A DNA stretch of 43,464 nucleotides from Seison nebaliae (Eukaryota > Rotifera > Pararotatoria > Seisonacea > Seisonidae), in assembly GCA_023231475.1 (NCBI GenBank), contig JALJEE010000636.1, positions 1 to 43,464 on the forward strand. The letters are read 5' to 3'. Both the position numbers and the translations under genes were made by a program. The notes beneath the pieces are model-generated. The model had not been told where the DNA came from. It saw nothing but the letters and a program-made list of their open reading frames with translations, and did no database searches. Of the stretch, positions 10,389 to 22,719 are shown one piece after another; positions within the stretch are counted from its first letter, which is position 1; every line of letters starts with the position of its first letter.

Positions 10389-13300
10389 TCATATGAATGG
10401 TGCCCATCCATGGAACATTTTACTTAAATTGTCATAACTCGTCGCTTCGTCGATGAGATGTTGAATTAACTTTTCTGATGGAAATTCGATTGATGATAAT
10501 TGTTTATCTATTTTTCCATTTAATCGATTCTCTACATTCGTCACAAATTCTTTCGCTAATTCATTGCCAATCGTTGCGACATTATTCGTTTGATTCCTTC
10601 CTTTTTTACTCTTCCAACCGATACAAGGATCATAAATAAACGATCGAAGAATCGTTAGAATTGCGTCGTCATTCTTTTCCATCAATTCAAATGTTCGTTC
10701 AGCTGTCGATCGAAATATTCCGTTATAACCCGTACATCCAAAAGCGTCCACTAAATTATGTGTCAAACGAAATGGAACACATTCCGGTACGGGTAAATCA
10801 TTTGCCTTTAAAAATGAAAAATAAAAAAATGAGAAATTTGAAAAATAAAAAAATGAGAAATTTAAACGGCATTAAACATACAACTAAAATCCACATGAAT
10901 CACTTGACCTGTCACTGTATCTAAGAGAATGTTGGCTAAATGACGATCGCCCAAACCACCGATATATCCCATAATCGAAGTAACCGCACATGTATAAGTG
11001 AATCGACAACGGAATGAATACCATTTTTTCGGATCGTCAAATAATTCGAAAAACCAAATCGGTAATTGTGAGGGGAGGAAATGTGGGAGAACTTTCGTCA
11101 AAAATTCTATTTTTCTTTGTCTTTTTTTTAGTTAAATTTTTCAAATGAGAAATTTTATTAGAAAAATAAAATGAACTTTTCAGGTTTTCGTTCCAAATCC
11201 GTCATTCGCATAGCTCCGAAACTTGTCGCATTTGGTATTCCTACATCCAAATATTTTGCGTCCAAAATCGTTTTTAACGTTTTCAAATTATAGATCCATT
11301 CAATTAATCCCGAATTATGATCTATAAATATCACAGCCTTTCGAATATAATTAAATTTATAAAAATTTTTTAATTTAATTTCATTTAACATAGACACGGA
11401 GTGAGAGTGCTCGTTTTCGACATTCATCGTCTCGTTGGAAGATTTCATTCATCATATAATTCACTTCGATTTGACGATGATCCGTTCGAATACCTTCATC
11501 TTTCTTACATAAATAAGCGTACTTGTTTCCGTCACTCCCAATAAATTTGATACGTTTCGGTCGAGCTAAAGACGAAAGGACACTAAACTTTTGATGAAAA
11601 AATCGAGAATTAAAAATTTGAATAATAAAATTGTAAAACTTTCTCTTCGACTCCATTTATATAAATGGGATTACTTAATGGATGTGTCAATTGATGGAAA
11701 TTAGGAATTATTATTTCCGGTAGCCAACTAAAAAGATGGAAAAATTTGAAACAAAAATTTGAAAGAAAAATTTTAGAAAAAATTTCCAACGAAAATTTTA
11801 GAAAAAATTTTATAATAAATAAAATAAAAAATAGAATATTTAGTATAGTGTGGAATAAAACCTTCGGTTTAATGATTTGTAAATTTTTCCGAATTTGACT
11901 TCCATCGAGAATTGTCGCGCAGCAATATCAGATATTGCTAGTTGTTTCAGATGTTTACTAATCTCATAAATATTTAAATGTTCTTGTTTGATTTGTGGAT
12001 GTTTTTGTCTTTAGATAAATTAGGAAAATAAAAGAAAGTATTGAAGAAACTAACATTAATTTGGTGAGAATTGATTGTTGTCGAGTTTTGATGAGGGTGA
12101 TCTTCGAATAATTCAAACTGACACAAAGCCAAAGAGTTTGTTGTGTCATTTCTTTGTATAACTTTAAAATGAAATGATAGAGAAGAATTTTGAGAGGTTT
12201 GAACATTTATGAAACTTTCGACATATAAATTGCAATCACTTCAAAAACTCGATGTAAGGGGAATTTGAAGCGAGAATTGAGAATGGAAACTGAATGGATA
12301 ATTGTAGTTGATGGTATTGAGTCGATTTGTTTCAAGAAGATATCACGACAATCAACGAGAAATTTGTATTGAGGGAAATTTATTAATCGTTGTTCTTGTC
12401 CTTTCAAATCCATAACGAGCGTTTCTTTCAATAATACATCCGTTTCTAATTTCTCCTGAATGAATTCTTCGGCGATTTGGAAGAAGATGTTGAATGCTTT
12501 CATAATACAATCTTTAGCGAACGTATCTGATGTGATGGATAATGCTTCACAATAATTTTTTATTCCATTCAAATAATATGTACTTGGAATTAAAATAGAA
12601 ATTGTGAACAAAAGGAAAAAAAAATGAAACTATTTCTCATCTTTACAATCTGATTCTTCATAAATTCGTGCGATCTTCTCGTGATATTTAGCAAAAATAT
12701 ATTTCGTCTCAACATTCTTCCGATCCATATTCACTGCCGATTCATATCGATGGAATACTTCATCGAAATGACAATTGGACAAATTACTCATATAATCACC
12801 AAGGAGAATGTGAATCTATTTTAAATATTATTTAAAAATACAATTTTATTTGAGATTATTTGTAAACTTGAGAAATTTGTTTGGAATATTCTTCATCTTT
12901 TAACATTTCTTCTGTTATCTCCTTCTCGATACGTCCCAATTCATTTTTCAATAAACTTATTGCTTCATTTTTTTTATTCTGAAAAAATTGAATAATTTCT
13001 AATTTTAAAGAAATTTTTCAAAATAAAATGGAACTTGACTGAAATAACATTTGGCGATTAGAATTGATTTTTTCAAGAGAATAATTTTCGAATCCGATCT
13101 GATATTTCTCAATTTTTTTAAACATAATTCCTGATGATTTGACAATCGATAACTTTCACTTAATCTCAATTGTGTTTCACCTAACTGAAATTGAATGAGT
13201 TGACTAGTCTCGTTCGATTCTCTCAAACAAATGAGAAGACATTCATGAACATTTAATATCAATTGTCGACTATACATAGAAAGTGGGAGATGAGAAGATC

Positions 13301-16300
13301 GATAATTCCAAGTGGAAAATAATTCCTTCAAATTCTCTTCCTTCTTCTCTTCAATTGTTGATATTGTATCAAATAATTTCATATCATAAATCAAATGAGA
13401 ATTAATGAGTAATTGTTGATGAATAGTAATATATTTTTGATCGAAATTTTCTAATTGAGAATTTTGAAAATCGAATAAAATTCTCGTTTTCCATTCTTGG
13501 AAAATATCTTCTTTTTTCTTCACATTTTCTTTCTTATAATAAATTTGAATTAATTTTCCGATTATTATATCAATGGAGGGATTGGTTATACATTGGAAAT
13601 TCTCTTTGAGTAGATAAGGAATATTATTTGATTGCCATGTTGATCGAATGAATTGTGAATAGAGATTAGTGGAATTTCTGGTGAAGGAGACGGCGATCGC
13701 TGAACGTTCGGATCTGATGAGACAATCAGCTAATAATGATTGAATTGTATCGATAGTTTTATAATTTCTTTCATTTTGTAATCGATTATCGAACCAATCA
13801 GTTAAGTCATTAAAATTTTTCACTTTGAGAACGAGGAAAGAAGGAAAAATTTCTTCAGTTTCCAAATGATCATCATCAATGGATGTCTGATGAATTGCGT
13901 CATATTGATTAAGTGACGAATAAATTTTATATAAATTCACTTCATTCATTCCATCCTCCTCCATTACTATTCCATCCCAACATTTGAATTGGAAAGTGGT
14001 GAATTTGAGACGAAGAATTTTAGATTGAATCCATCCACTAAAATAATGTGTGCCCAATAGATGAGTGAAATGGAAATGAGACCAATTCATTCGACTTCGT
14101 AATTTTTCAAAAATCATTTTATGATATGTCTCCAGAACACGTTGACGACAACCCAATTCATTGAAATATAATGCTAATTCATAATTGTGGATGTGGAAAG
14201 CGGATTTCATTAACAAATCCAATGGAATTCCACTCACAAATTTGGCGATTCGGATGAAAATTTTCGATTGAAATTGTCGTTGAAAAATACGAGAATATGG
14301 TAATACTTTATCATCTTCATTCCAAATCGTTTGTAATTTACGAGTATCATCTTTTGCTTTACTTTCTCTTCTTATCCATTTCAAATGGAAAAGAAAAGTA
14401 TTTTGGACCATTCGAATTTCATCAATTTTCTTCATATGATCCCACTCTAAAATTGAACTTAATTTCTCTCGAATTGAATCGATATTTTCATCCGATACAT
14501 ATGACGATGAAAGAAGATGAAAAAAAGAATATGGAAATATAAAATGGAAAAATTTCAATTCTTCTGACATCAATACTACTGTATCATTCAAGATGAGTTT
14601 AAACGAATCACTACTATCAAATAAATCGATGTATTCCAATACATAATCTTCCACTTTCTGCGAATCATCTACTTCGAATTGGGATGTTAATAACGGAAAT
14701 AATTCATCCCAATCATGTACATTTCTTTTTAATTCATTCAATTTCAACTTATCATCATTCATAAGAGCGTCATGATATCCGAAATCTTTCAAAATCTCTT
14801 GAATCGAATAACGTGCTAAATATCGAACATTAATTGAATTATTCTGATAAGATTCTTCAATAAGAAAATTGAGAATTTCTCCCAAAATTTCAGGTGATTC
14901 ATTCAAATTTTCATATGAATGTAAATATGGAAATTTTTCCATTTCCATTTCCACTTCTTCCGTCAACTCTTTTACATTTTCTCTCACACTCATTTCCATA
15001 TATCCGATATGTCCGATCGTTTCAATTGCATGAAATTTGGTCGATTCGTCCATTCTCTCCGAACATAATTCGACGAGACGTTCATGAATTTGATGGAATT
15101 CCATCGAATATAAATTATCTTTGTCTAATTGAAATTGATGTAGTGATTCCATCAGATATGTCATGATATGTTTATAAATCTTTTCATATTTCCGATCGGT
15201 GAGAATGGAGAGAATTGTACGTTCAAGAATTGATTGTGGAATTTCCAAATGTTTCATCAACTTCTCTAAATAACAATCGATTTCTTTCGTCCATTTGATC
15301 AAATGAAATTGAATTAGACAATTCCTCTCCAATTTCTTCCAATTATTTTTCAAATAATCCAACAATAATTCATAGACAATTCCAAGATTGGGTTGAGTAA
15401 AATAGAAATTGGCTGAATAAAAATATTCAAAAATGAAATTTTCCGAATTCTCTTCAAATCTAACGAGATATTTTCCAAATAATTCCCACAATTCCAAAAT
15501 CTCTTCCGTCTTTTTTTGAGATGTCAATAATTGTAAACATGAAAATAATTTACCTTTTGAAATTAAATTAAATTCATTCTTCTCATCTAAACGAATGAGA
15601 GATGAAAGTGAAAAAATCACATAATCTTTCCCATATTCACAATCACCAACGACCACCGACACTAAATGAATGAGAATTGCTGAGAAATTATATTGAAGGA
15701 ATTTGACGATATTATCTCGATTCTCTTCGATTGTATTTGATGAGAGTAATTGGAAGAAAATATAAATGATCTTTTCATTAAATTTAATGTGAAGAATTAA
15801 TTCTTGGAGAATTGGAATGAAATATTTTTGAATGATTTGCACGAAAGAAATCATCAATAACCGTTTGATGATTAATGGAATTCGATCGAATTTCGATTTA
15901 TTTGAAATAATCAAATGAATTAATGATCTCATGAACCAAAATGATAAATTTGAAATCGATGTCTTCAACATAAAAATGCATAAAATATATCGAATTAGAC
16001 TCTGATTTCCATCTGTCTCACTCAACAGAAACATCGACAATTCATTTAACAGATAAATCGATTGACGTTCCATTGAGTAGAGAGTTAAATAAATTTTCAA
16101 ATTTCTCCAATACTCTTCCACCGTCACGAAATGTTTATTGAAATTTAAGACGATTAATAAATCCGTTAAATTTTCCGTTTGATGATAAGGTAATTTTTTG
16201 AAATCATTTTCGAATTCATATTCATGACAAATTAATAATTGACGTTCCATCGGAATATTCCATTGGAATCTCTTCAATTGTTCCTTCGATATTTCCTCAA

Positions 16301-18113
16301 TCGATTTCTTCTCGTTTTGACGGATTTGATGGAATGAAAATTTCATATCGGAAATTATCAATTGTGCAAGAAATGGAGAAATGTTTTTAAATAATTCTTC
16401 AGTTGATTTGAATTGCCATCGATCTTTTAATTCATCGATTAGACTCATTAGATAGAATGAAATGAATTGACATTCTAATCTCTCGAAACGTTCATTCGTC
16501 ACATGAAGTTGATAAGTTGTCAAATAATAATGGAGAATATAATGAAGAAATATTTGAACTACAAAGAAATTGGAGAATGATAATAAAATTAATCGAATCA
16601 TTCTCAATTCTCTCTCCAATTTCTCTAATTCGATTTGATCACCATATTTTTTGAGTTCTCGATGAAAATTTGCGAAAATTTTCATTTGACGCAATTTTAT
16701 ATTATCCAAATTATCATCAGATGATTTCGCCATATCTTTCAACGTTTCCTGAAATTTTCGTTTTGATATTATCCAAATAAATTTAATGGAACATAAAGAA
16801 TTTGTGGAATTTCGATCTCGATTTAATTCATCGATTCTGGAAATTATTCCAAATAATATCGGTAGGAAAATGAGAATTTCATTAAATTTCTTCTCTTTCA
16901 CAATCATTTCATTCTCCATATTATTATCCTTCTTCTTGATTAGTAACAACATTTTTATTAATTTCAAATTTATTCGATTCTCCAAATTCACCGAAAATTC
17001 ATTCAATTTTCCAATTAATTTCCTGATGAGATTTTCATTCTTTTCTTTTTCAAATAGAATATCGAGAATTATTGATTGAAATAATTGAAGAATCGATAAT
17101 TGATTAGAGAAATCGATAAAATTCAAATTTTTTGAAAACAATTCCAGGAAACAATCAATTGAATAAAATTTTTGATTAGTTGAAAAACGATCGAAATTTG
17201 AAGTTAAAAGAATTTGAACAATTCTCTCGATCGTTTCATCTTTCTCTAATTTACATTCCATTTCAACCGTTTCTGATTCAGATGAAGATGTTGAAAGATG
17301 AATTTGGAAATATTTCTTCTTTTCCATTTCCACATTAACACACATATTTTCATCTTCCAATAAAACGAAATCAATGAGAATATTGGAAGAATTATCGAAT
17401 TTATTCTTCTGAAATTTTGAGACATATCTCAATTCTTTTTGGATAACTGTCCGATTTCTTATTAGTAGAATGAGATGAATTATTGAAAGTGAATATTTCT
17501 CTTGTAACATTTCCAGTAAATTGTTCATTAAAAAATGGATTAAATCATCTCGGTAAAAGTGAACGATATTCGTCAATCGCATAATGAAATGAAGAAGAAT
17601 TCCATATCTCTCCTCCCCAACCATCATCCATTGATCTAATGAATAGATTGTGAGTAAACGGAAATAAAGAATTGAATCTATTTCTAATCGATGAAGACAT
17701 TTCAATAGTAAATAATCGAATGCAAATCGATTAGGAAGTGTGGACCATTCATTCTCCAAATTCTCAAAATCATTGTCCAATTGAGAATTTTGGGAGTTCA
17801 ATAACCGTTTTATCCATTCATTTTCATTCGTGACTAATTGATGATAAATTCGTTGTATTCCAAAATGAATAATCATATTAGCAATTTCTTCACTTTTCTC
17901 TGTTCTTTCCGAAAGGAAAAGCTCATGCAAATAATTTATAATTCTCTCAAATCTCTTCTCATTATTTCTCCCTAATGAATTCTTTAATTCCTCCAAAATA
18001 TTATCATCACTCAACTCAATATCAATTATTCTACGACGTTTCTCACACGACTCATTCGACGAACCATCATATAATCGACGATGTTTCCCTTCGGTCGTTC
18101 TTCTGGAACTCAT
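10389..18113 (-). CDS. ATR: ATR checkpoint kinase (PI3K-like kinase)
   Basis: Eleven exons (13035-18113, 12868-12978, 12631-12815, 12216-12582, 12055-12161, 11862-12008, 11640-11727, 11390-11587, 11177-11337, 10868-11120, 10389-10805) encode about 2370 residues; human ATR has 2644. ATR senses RPA-coated single-stranded DNA with ATRIP and phosphorylates CHK1. The first exon, 5.1 kb, covers the diverged HEAT and UME region and part of the FAT domain. The 3' exons match ATR closely: QQTLWLCVSLNYSK, SDGNKYAYLCKKDEG with the ATP lysine, GLIEWIYN, GLGDRHLANILLD (catalytic loop, with LA in place of the usual GE), HVDFSCMFN (metal-binding DF), VPFRLTHNLVDAFG, and a C-terminal FATC ending LSKMFHGWAPFI. 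All ten introns begin GTT (46-134 bp). In-frame stops exclude reading through them. Confidence 0.93.
10816..10863. repeat. 24-bp tandem duplication inside the last ATR intron
   Basis: The unit GAAAAATAAAAAAATGAGAA plus four bases occurs twice in a row. It makes up most of the 62-bp intron 10806-10867; without one copy the intron would be about 38 bp, close to the smallest seen in this window. Confidence 0.85.
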
Positions 18114-18672
18114 AACGATTTCATCTTTTGAAAATAACTTTTAAATAAACACCAGTTTTTGAATGAGTGCCAAAATTCTGCATATAATTTTGGAAAGATC
18201 AAACGTTCTCAAACCAGAAGCACTAAATGAAAAATTTAATTGTAATTTTTTCAAATAGTATCTTTTCAAAAGTTAGGCTTATACTTCCGAATTTCCTTTT
18301 CACCGTGTATCAAATTAGAAAAATTGCTTGTTCTACTCTTAAAACTTTCTTTTTATAGTATTAACTTATAAAAGTATTTTGTATTTAATTCTAACAATTT
18401 TGTAAGAAAGTTTTCGTAATTTCAAAATAAAATTTTTCAGAGTATTCCTGGAAAAAGTTTAAAGAATTAAAATTATGTAAGTCAATTTAAAATATGATAA
18501 ATATTTAAAATGATTGAAATCGTTACACCAGATAGAATTAGAGAATAGCATTTAATGGAAAACACGTTGTACGTAATTGATTTCGAATGAACGCGTCATA
18601 AAAAGGAATCGGATAAAAGAAGTTTCCTTAAAAGCGAATCGCAATTTAATTTCAATTTTCTTTTAAGTGGAA
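18114..18672. other. Divergent spacer between ATR and FAHD1
   Basis: AT-rich, no open frame of note. It should hold both promoters of the divergent pair; I see no clear TATA box or repeated motif. Confidence 0.6.
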
Positions 18673-19461
18673 ATGACTTGGAAAATTAGTGATTGTCGTA
18701 AGATTTATGGAATTGGTAAAAATTTCGTGTTAATATATTATTTAAGTTATTGAAGTTAATTTGAACGAAATTTACAGAGGAAGTCCGAAGGAACTGAGTA
18801 AAGAAACACCTCCACCTCCCATTATATTTATGAAACCAAATACAGCATTGATTGAGGAAAATGAAAAGATAAAAGTTAATTTATAATTTAATAATTGTTT
18901 AGTGCGAATTTGATTAGTTGCCGAATGATTCGATTGAATTACATCATGAAATCGAACTGGGTGTTATTATTAAGGAGAAGATTCCATTCAAAACATTTGA
19001 TGACAGATCAATGAACAAATACGTTAAAGGATATGTACTTGCTTTAGATATGACGGATAGGAATGTTTTGAAGAGATTATTAGACAATTCCCATCCTTGG
19101 CTATTAGCTAAAGGTTTCGATAATGGATGTCCCGTCTCCAAATTTATCGATTATAACAAAGTTAGATACCATACAATATGTTTATGATATAATCATTAAA
19201 AAGATTAAGAATACGAACAACGTTCAATTAAAGTTAAAGATCAATGGGAAATCACAACAGGATGGAAATACAGAATGTATGATCTGGAAAGTGAAGGAAT
19301 TAATGAAATATCTTAATCAATTCTTTACTTTGGAAGCGAATGATCTCATTCTCATGGGAACACCCGAAGGAGTATCTGCAGTAAAAAGTGGAGACGAATT
19401 ATTTGGTGAGATGTACGAGGATAATAAATTAATAACTTCAATGAAATTCTTTCTTGAATAA
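18673..19461 (+). CDS. FAHD1: FAHD1-like acylpyruvase / oxaloacetate decarboxylase
   Basis: Four exons (18673-18728, 18778-18874, 18918-19160, 19204-19461) give 217 residues; human FAHD1 has 221. Family role: a mitochondrial fumarylacetoacetate-hydrolase-fold enzyme that cleaves acylpyruvates and decarboxylates oxaloacetate, using Mg2+ or Mn2+. The metal ligands are visible as HHEIELGV (two Glu) and ALDMTDRN (Asp). Other family stretches are FMKPNT, PWLLAKGFDNGCPVS, DGNTECMIWKV and LMGTPEGVSAVKSGDE. The lid segment GKNFVGSPKEL keeps the Glu of the catalytic His-Glu dyad but has Ser where human FAHD1 has the His (GRNYADHVRE). That change depends on the intron 1 acceptor; using an earlier AG adds about eight residues and still no His. 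All introns begin GTT. Confidence 0.9.
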
Positions 19462-20378
19462 AATATAATTAAAATAAGTTTTATTTCCCGTCATAACTGC
19501 CATTGGTTCAATGATCACTGATGATCAAACTTCAAAGTTGAATTAGATTGCCGGAAATACTAAATTGAATGTGCGAAAATCTCATGTTGTTATTAGAAAA
19601 AATCGATGATTCTAAGAAAAAAACAATTTTTTCTGTAACGAGACAATTTCAATTCCTCTTACCGAAAAGTTTGAGGGAAAAATCGATAAGGGAGTTTATA
19701 TATAGAGGAATATACATATAAGTATAGATAAAGTATACTTTCCATTCTCAAAATCGAACCAAATTATCCTTCAAACCAAATTAACTGTTAGCCGGATATC
19801 TTCTACCGAAATTGTTTGCCATCGAAATATTCTCACAAGGTTCTCACTATATAGTATATAGTTTATAAGCATATAGTTTTATTCCATTAAGAATATAGTA
19901 TATTTATTTTTTTAGTAAAGGATTAATCTTTATTTCATCCAATTCAAAATTAGACATTTTGTCGAATAAATCCATCGTGTTATAAGTATCTGCAGTATTA
20001 TTGATGTTAATGTATATTTGGTCATTATTATGTATTTCGTCGCATCTTTTCTAAAGGAGAGATTTATTAGCCAAAATTAATTTTTTTTTATTGAAATTTT
20101 CGTCTGGATAAATTGAAATTTTTTTGATTATATAATATATATATATACATAGAATTATACAATAAAGTCTACGAATGTTATCACAAAAACATTATAAGAA
20201 CAGTGGAGAGATTCCTAGTAGTTTTATTACATCAACTGACAGAGGTAATTGCTAGATATCATTTGGAAGAGGAAAATGAGTAGTTTCTAACATATTCTAA
20301 ATAGTATTAAAACTTTCCCGTTCTCTCTATAATCTTGTTCTAACGCTCCATTTATTCTTTCATAGAAATCTTCCTCAA
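19462..20378. other. Spacer upstream of the secreted-protein gene
   Basis: AT-rich, no supported gene. TTTATATATAGAGG at about 19696 looks like a TATA box but lies almost 700 bp before the next start codon, so it would need a long leader or an unseen transcript. Confidence 0.5.
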
Positions 20379-21002
20379 ATGAACATGATAATTTTTATGT
20401 ATCTGATGGCTTGTTTCATGTTTCTTTCTTTGTCTATGGTCGAAATTCGCGAATTCGAGAATGAACATTACTCTCTAACTGTACAACTGAAAAACGTTAA
20501 CGATTTGACGACTCCAAGAAATTTGCCGGAACGATGTTCAGAAAATACGAATGGAATAAATAAACCTTTGACATTCTATAGCACAACTCTTATTCAGCAT
20601 TTCAGAGAATTCAGTAATAGTGGGGCTTTTGGAATTGAACGACGCAATGATAGCTTCTATTGGGCAGATAGATTTCAAACTAAAATTAATAACAATGAAT
20701 CTTGTAACCTGTGGGCTCAACATAAGCCAAATCTTGATGAAAAATTTATTATTATCCGCAGTAAAAATGGGAAATTTGCAGACAATGATAATGTACCAGG
20801 TTTTTTTTGTATGAAGTTCCAAATGAAAAAATTATCATTCAAATTAAACACTCGAAATGAAGAGTATAATGAGTTGAACCGTAAGAGAGTCATTAATATT
20901 TTATACAATCTGAATTCAATCGATCCAAAAATTCTTTTCGAGTCTTCAACTTGTTACGAAAAACGGATGATGATTGGCGATTATGAATACATAAAAATAT
21001 GA
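20379..21002 (+). CDS. Orphan secreted protein
   Basis: A single-exon frame of 207 residues. The first 20-25 residues are a hydrophobic signal peptide (MIIFMYLMACFMFLSLSM), followed by a hydrophilic mature part with four cysteines (in PERCSEN, ESCNLW, GFFCMKF, STCYEK), enough for two disulfides. There are no further membrane segments. I do not recognise the family. A coding role is supported by length, by the correctly placed signal peptide and by codon-like base use. It sits at the edge of the repeat-rich region and may be lineage-specific. Whether a 5' UTR intron precedes it is open (AG at 20364-20365). Confidence 0.6.
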   Translation: MNMIIFMYLMACFMFLSLSMVEIREFENEHYSLTVQLKNVNDLTTPRNLPERCSENTNGINKPLTFYSTTLIQHFREFSNSGAFGIERRNDSFYWADRFQTKINNNESCNLWAQHKPNLDEKFIIIRSKNGKFADNDNVPGFFCMKFQMKKLSFKLNTRNEEYNELNRKRVINILYNLNSIDPKILFESSTCYEKRMMIGDYEYIKI

Positions 21003-21117
21003 AATTATATCGATAATTTACCATAAAGAATATATTTATTAATACCGAAAGATTTTTGAATTAATTTGTGTTTCATATTTTTTAGAAATTGTTTCGTATC
21101 GTGCGCACCATTCTTTC

Positions 21118-21225
21118 CTTACTTCTCATCTATTCCCATTTCTTTAAATTTTTCTTTCATTGTCTTTTAATTTTTTTTTCTTTTCTTTTATTTTTCTTTC
21201 TTTTTTTTTTATTTTTCTTTATTTT
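21118..21225 (+). repeat. Long pyrimidine-rich tract
   Basis: About 100 bases consisting almost only of T and C, in irregular TTTTC runs, directly before the module shared with 133-188. Low-complexity; open in one frame only because it lacks purines. Confidence 0.7.
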
Positions 21226-21333
21226 ATGTATACTGTGTTTTACTTATTTTACTTCAATTTTAGAGGAATCATTCCAATTCATGACAGGAGTCGGTTCAAA
21301 TCATGAAACTGACTTTTTATGTTTCTGCTGTTC

Positions 21334-21490
21334 GAAGAAAATCAAAGTCTGCGTGACTCTTTTGTCCCATGGCTGTCTTTTCCGTGGCTCTTTTGTCCGG
21401 GGCTCTTTTGTACCGTGACTGTTTTTTCCGTGGCTATTTTGTACCGTGGCTGTTTTTTCCATGGCTATTCTGTACCGTGGCTGTTTTTTC
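21334..21490 (+). repeat. Minisatellite, second copy of the GTGGCTCTTTTGTCC family
   Basis: The leader GAAAATCAAAGTCTGCGTG is followed by about nine diverged units (CTCTTTTGTCC, CTGTTTTTTCC, CTATTTTGTACC types). Leader and unit are the same as at 171-297. Upstream, TATACTGT and TTTTACTTATTTT are also shared with 133-156, so the repeat is a dispersed element and not two independent arrays. Confidence 0.85.
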
Positions 21491-21494
21491 GGTA

Positions 21495-21780
21495 TGCGGT
21501 GATTTCGTCACCCTTTTTTTTTCCACTCTCATTCGGACAGTTCGCCACCCTAATAATGGACAGTTCGCCACCCTACTTATGTATTTTTGGTGTTTTCGCC
21601 ACCCTTTTGTATAAATCTGAGCTTCATTTTCTTAAAATAGACAGTTCGCCACCCTGCTTGTATATTTTCGGCGTCTTCGCCACCCTTTTATACAAATTTA
21701 TATGTATTTTCGGCGTTTTCGCCACCCTTTTATACGTATTTGTAGGTATTTTTGCCGTTTTCGCCACCCTTATATACAAA
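21495..21780 (+). repeat. TTCGCCACCCT repeat, 8 copies
   Basis: Eight copies of TTCGCCACCCT (the first is TTCGTCACCCT), some preceded by GACAG and others by GGCGTTT, separated by 12 to 45 bp of TATACAAAT-rich filler. Spacing alternates between short and long, so it is a higher-order array. An open frame of 155 codons spans this and the preceding repeat; it is a by-product of the repeat units. Confidence 0.88.
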
Positions 21781-21786
21781 TCATAA

Positions 21787-22617
21787 CTGCATTTTCCGAT
21801 CATATTAATACGAATTCTTACACATTAATGCATTGCCAATTCATTTTTCTCAATTTTTTAATATAGAAAAAAAAGCGATTCTGAAAAAATTTGGAGTTTG
21901 GTGTTGAACGACAAAGTCTCCTCTCTAATTCTCCTACCATTATTACTCAACTAATTATTGCTTTCACTTGATGAGAAGTTATCGGCGAAATAAAATTTCG
22001 ATTTTTTTTCCATATTACTTTCGACATTCTGATCAACTAACTTCCCATGAAGCCAAATGAATTGAAGACGAGTCAAGACGCTTAGGAGAGACCGCTGCAA
22101 TATTTGAGTTAATTGACCTTCGAAAATGGGAAAGAGAGTGAATTCCTGTCGATAAATGATGATACTGAATCGAAACATAATATGTTGACATTGACATAAT
22201 GAATTAAATCTATCCCAAGATTAATCCAAATAAATTTATATTGTTGTGACTTTATTTGGATGTATGTATGAAGTTGATCTAGGGTGGCTTCAATATAAGG
22301 TTGACCAACACAATCACAAAAAGATTGTTATCAATTTTGTCTTAATTAATCTATCGTTGATGTTTGAGACAAGTTGAGTCGAAGTAATACTTTCTTGCTG
22401 TACATAATGCTCGTCAATCTATTCATTTCTCACACAACACATAAATATTTAAATGATCGTTTTTGAACTAAATCTAATATAGAGATGTATATTATGACCT
22501 AACTCATGGAGTGAAGATCGCTCCATCTAACATAAAGATGAAGGTATACCGTTTAATGTATGTATTTGCTCGTATATTTATCCAAGTTACCTATGTGCGA
22601 ATATTATGAATTGACAG
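21787..22617. other. Spacer, nothing recognised
   Basis: AT-rich with only short open frames on either strand (for example a 75-codon minus frame at 21951-22178 without family resemblance). No repeat of the two neighbouring families is seen. Confidence 0.5.
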
Positions 22618-22635
22618 TCGTTCGTATACGAACGA
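22618..22635. promoter_or_regulatory. 18-bp perfect palindrome upstream of ORF 22720
   Basis: TCGTTCGTATACGAACGA reads the same on both strands. It lies 84 bp before the ATG of the 319-residue ORF and could be a binding site for a dimeric regulator. Inference from symmetry and position only. Confidence 0.3.
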
Positions 22636-22719
22636 ATATATTATTATGATTAAAATTTTCAACAATTCATTAAACATTTAAAAAGAAAATCAGAAGTTTC
22701 AAACATTTAATTCAAAAAA

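Noticed and set aside
12162-12216. In-frame TAA followed by ATG, taken at first as two separate genes in ATR
   Set aside because: A 54-bp GTT...AAAG intron removes the stop and restores the conserved block before QQTLW.
14297-15166. Plus-strand open frames inside ATR
   Set aside because: They are the opposite strand of the long ATR exon, with poor composition and no family match.
21495-21780. CRISPR-like array (regular 11-mer with spacers)
   Set aside because: The genome is animal, units are short, spacing is irregular and the filler sequences resemble one another; no cas genes.
21319-21786. Open frame of 155 codons across the two minisatellites
   Set aside because: It exists because the repeat units lack stops in that frame; its protein is the translated repeat and has no start context or domain.
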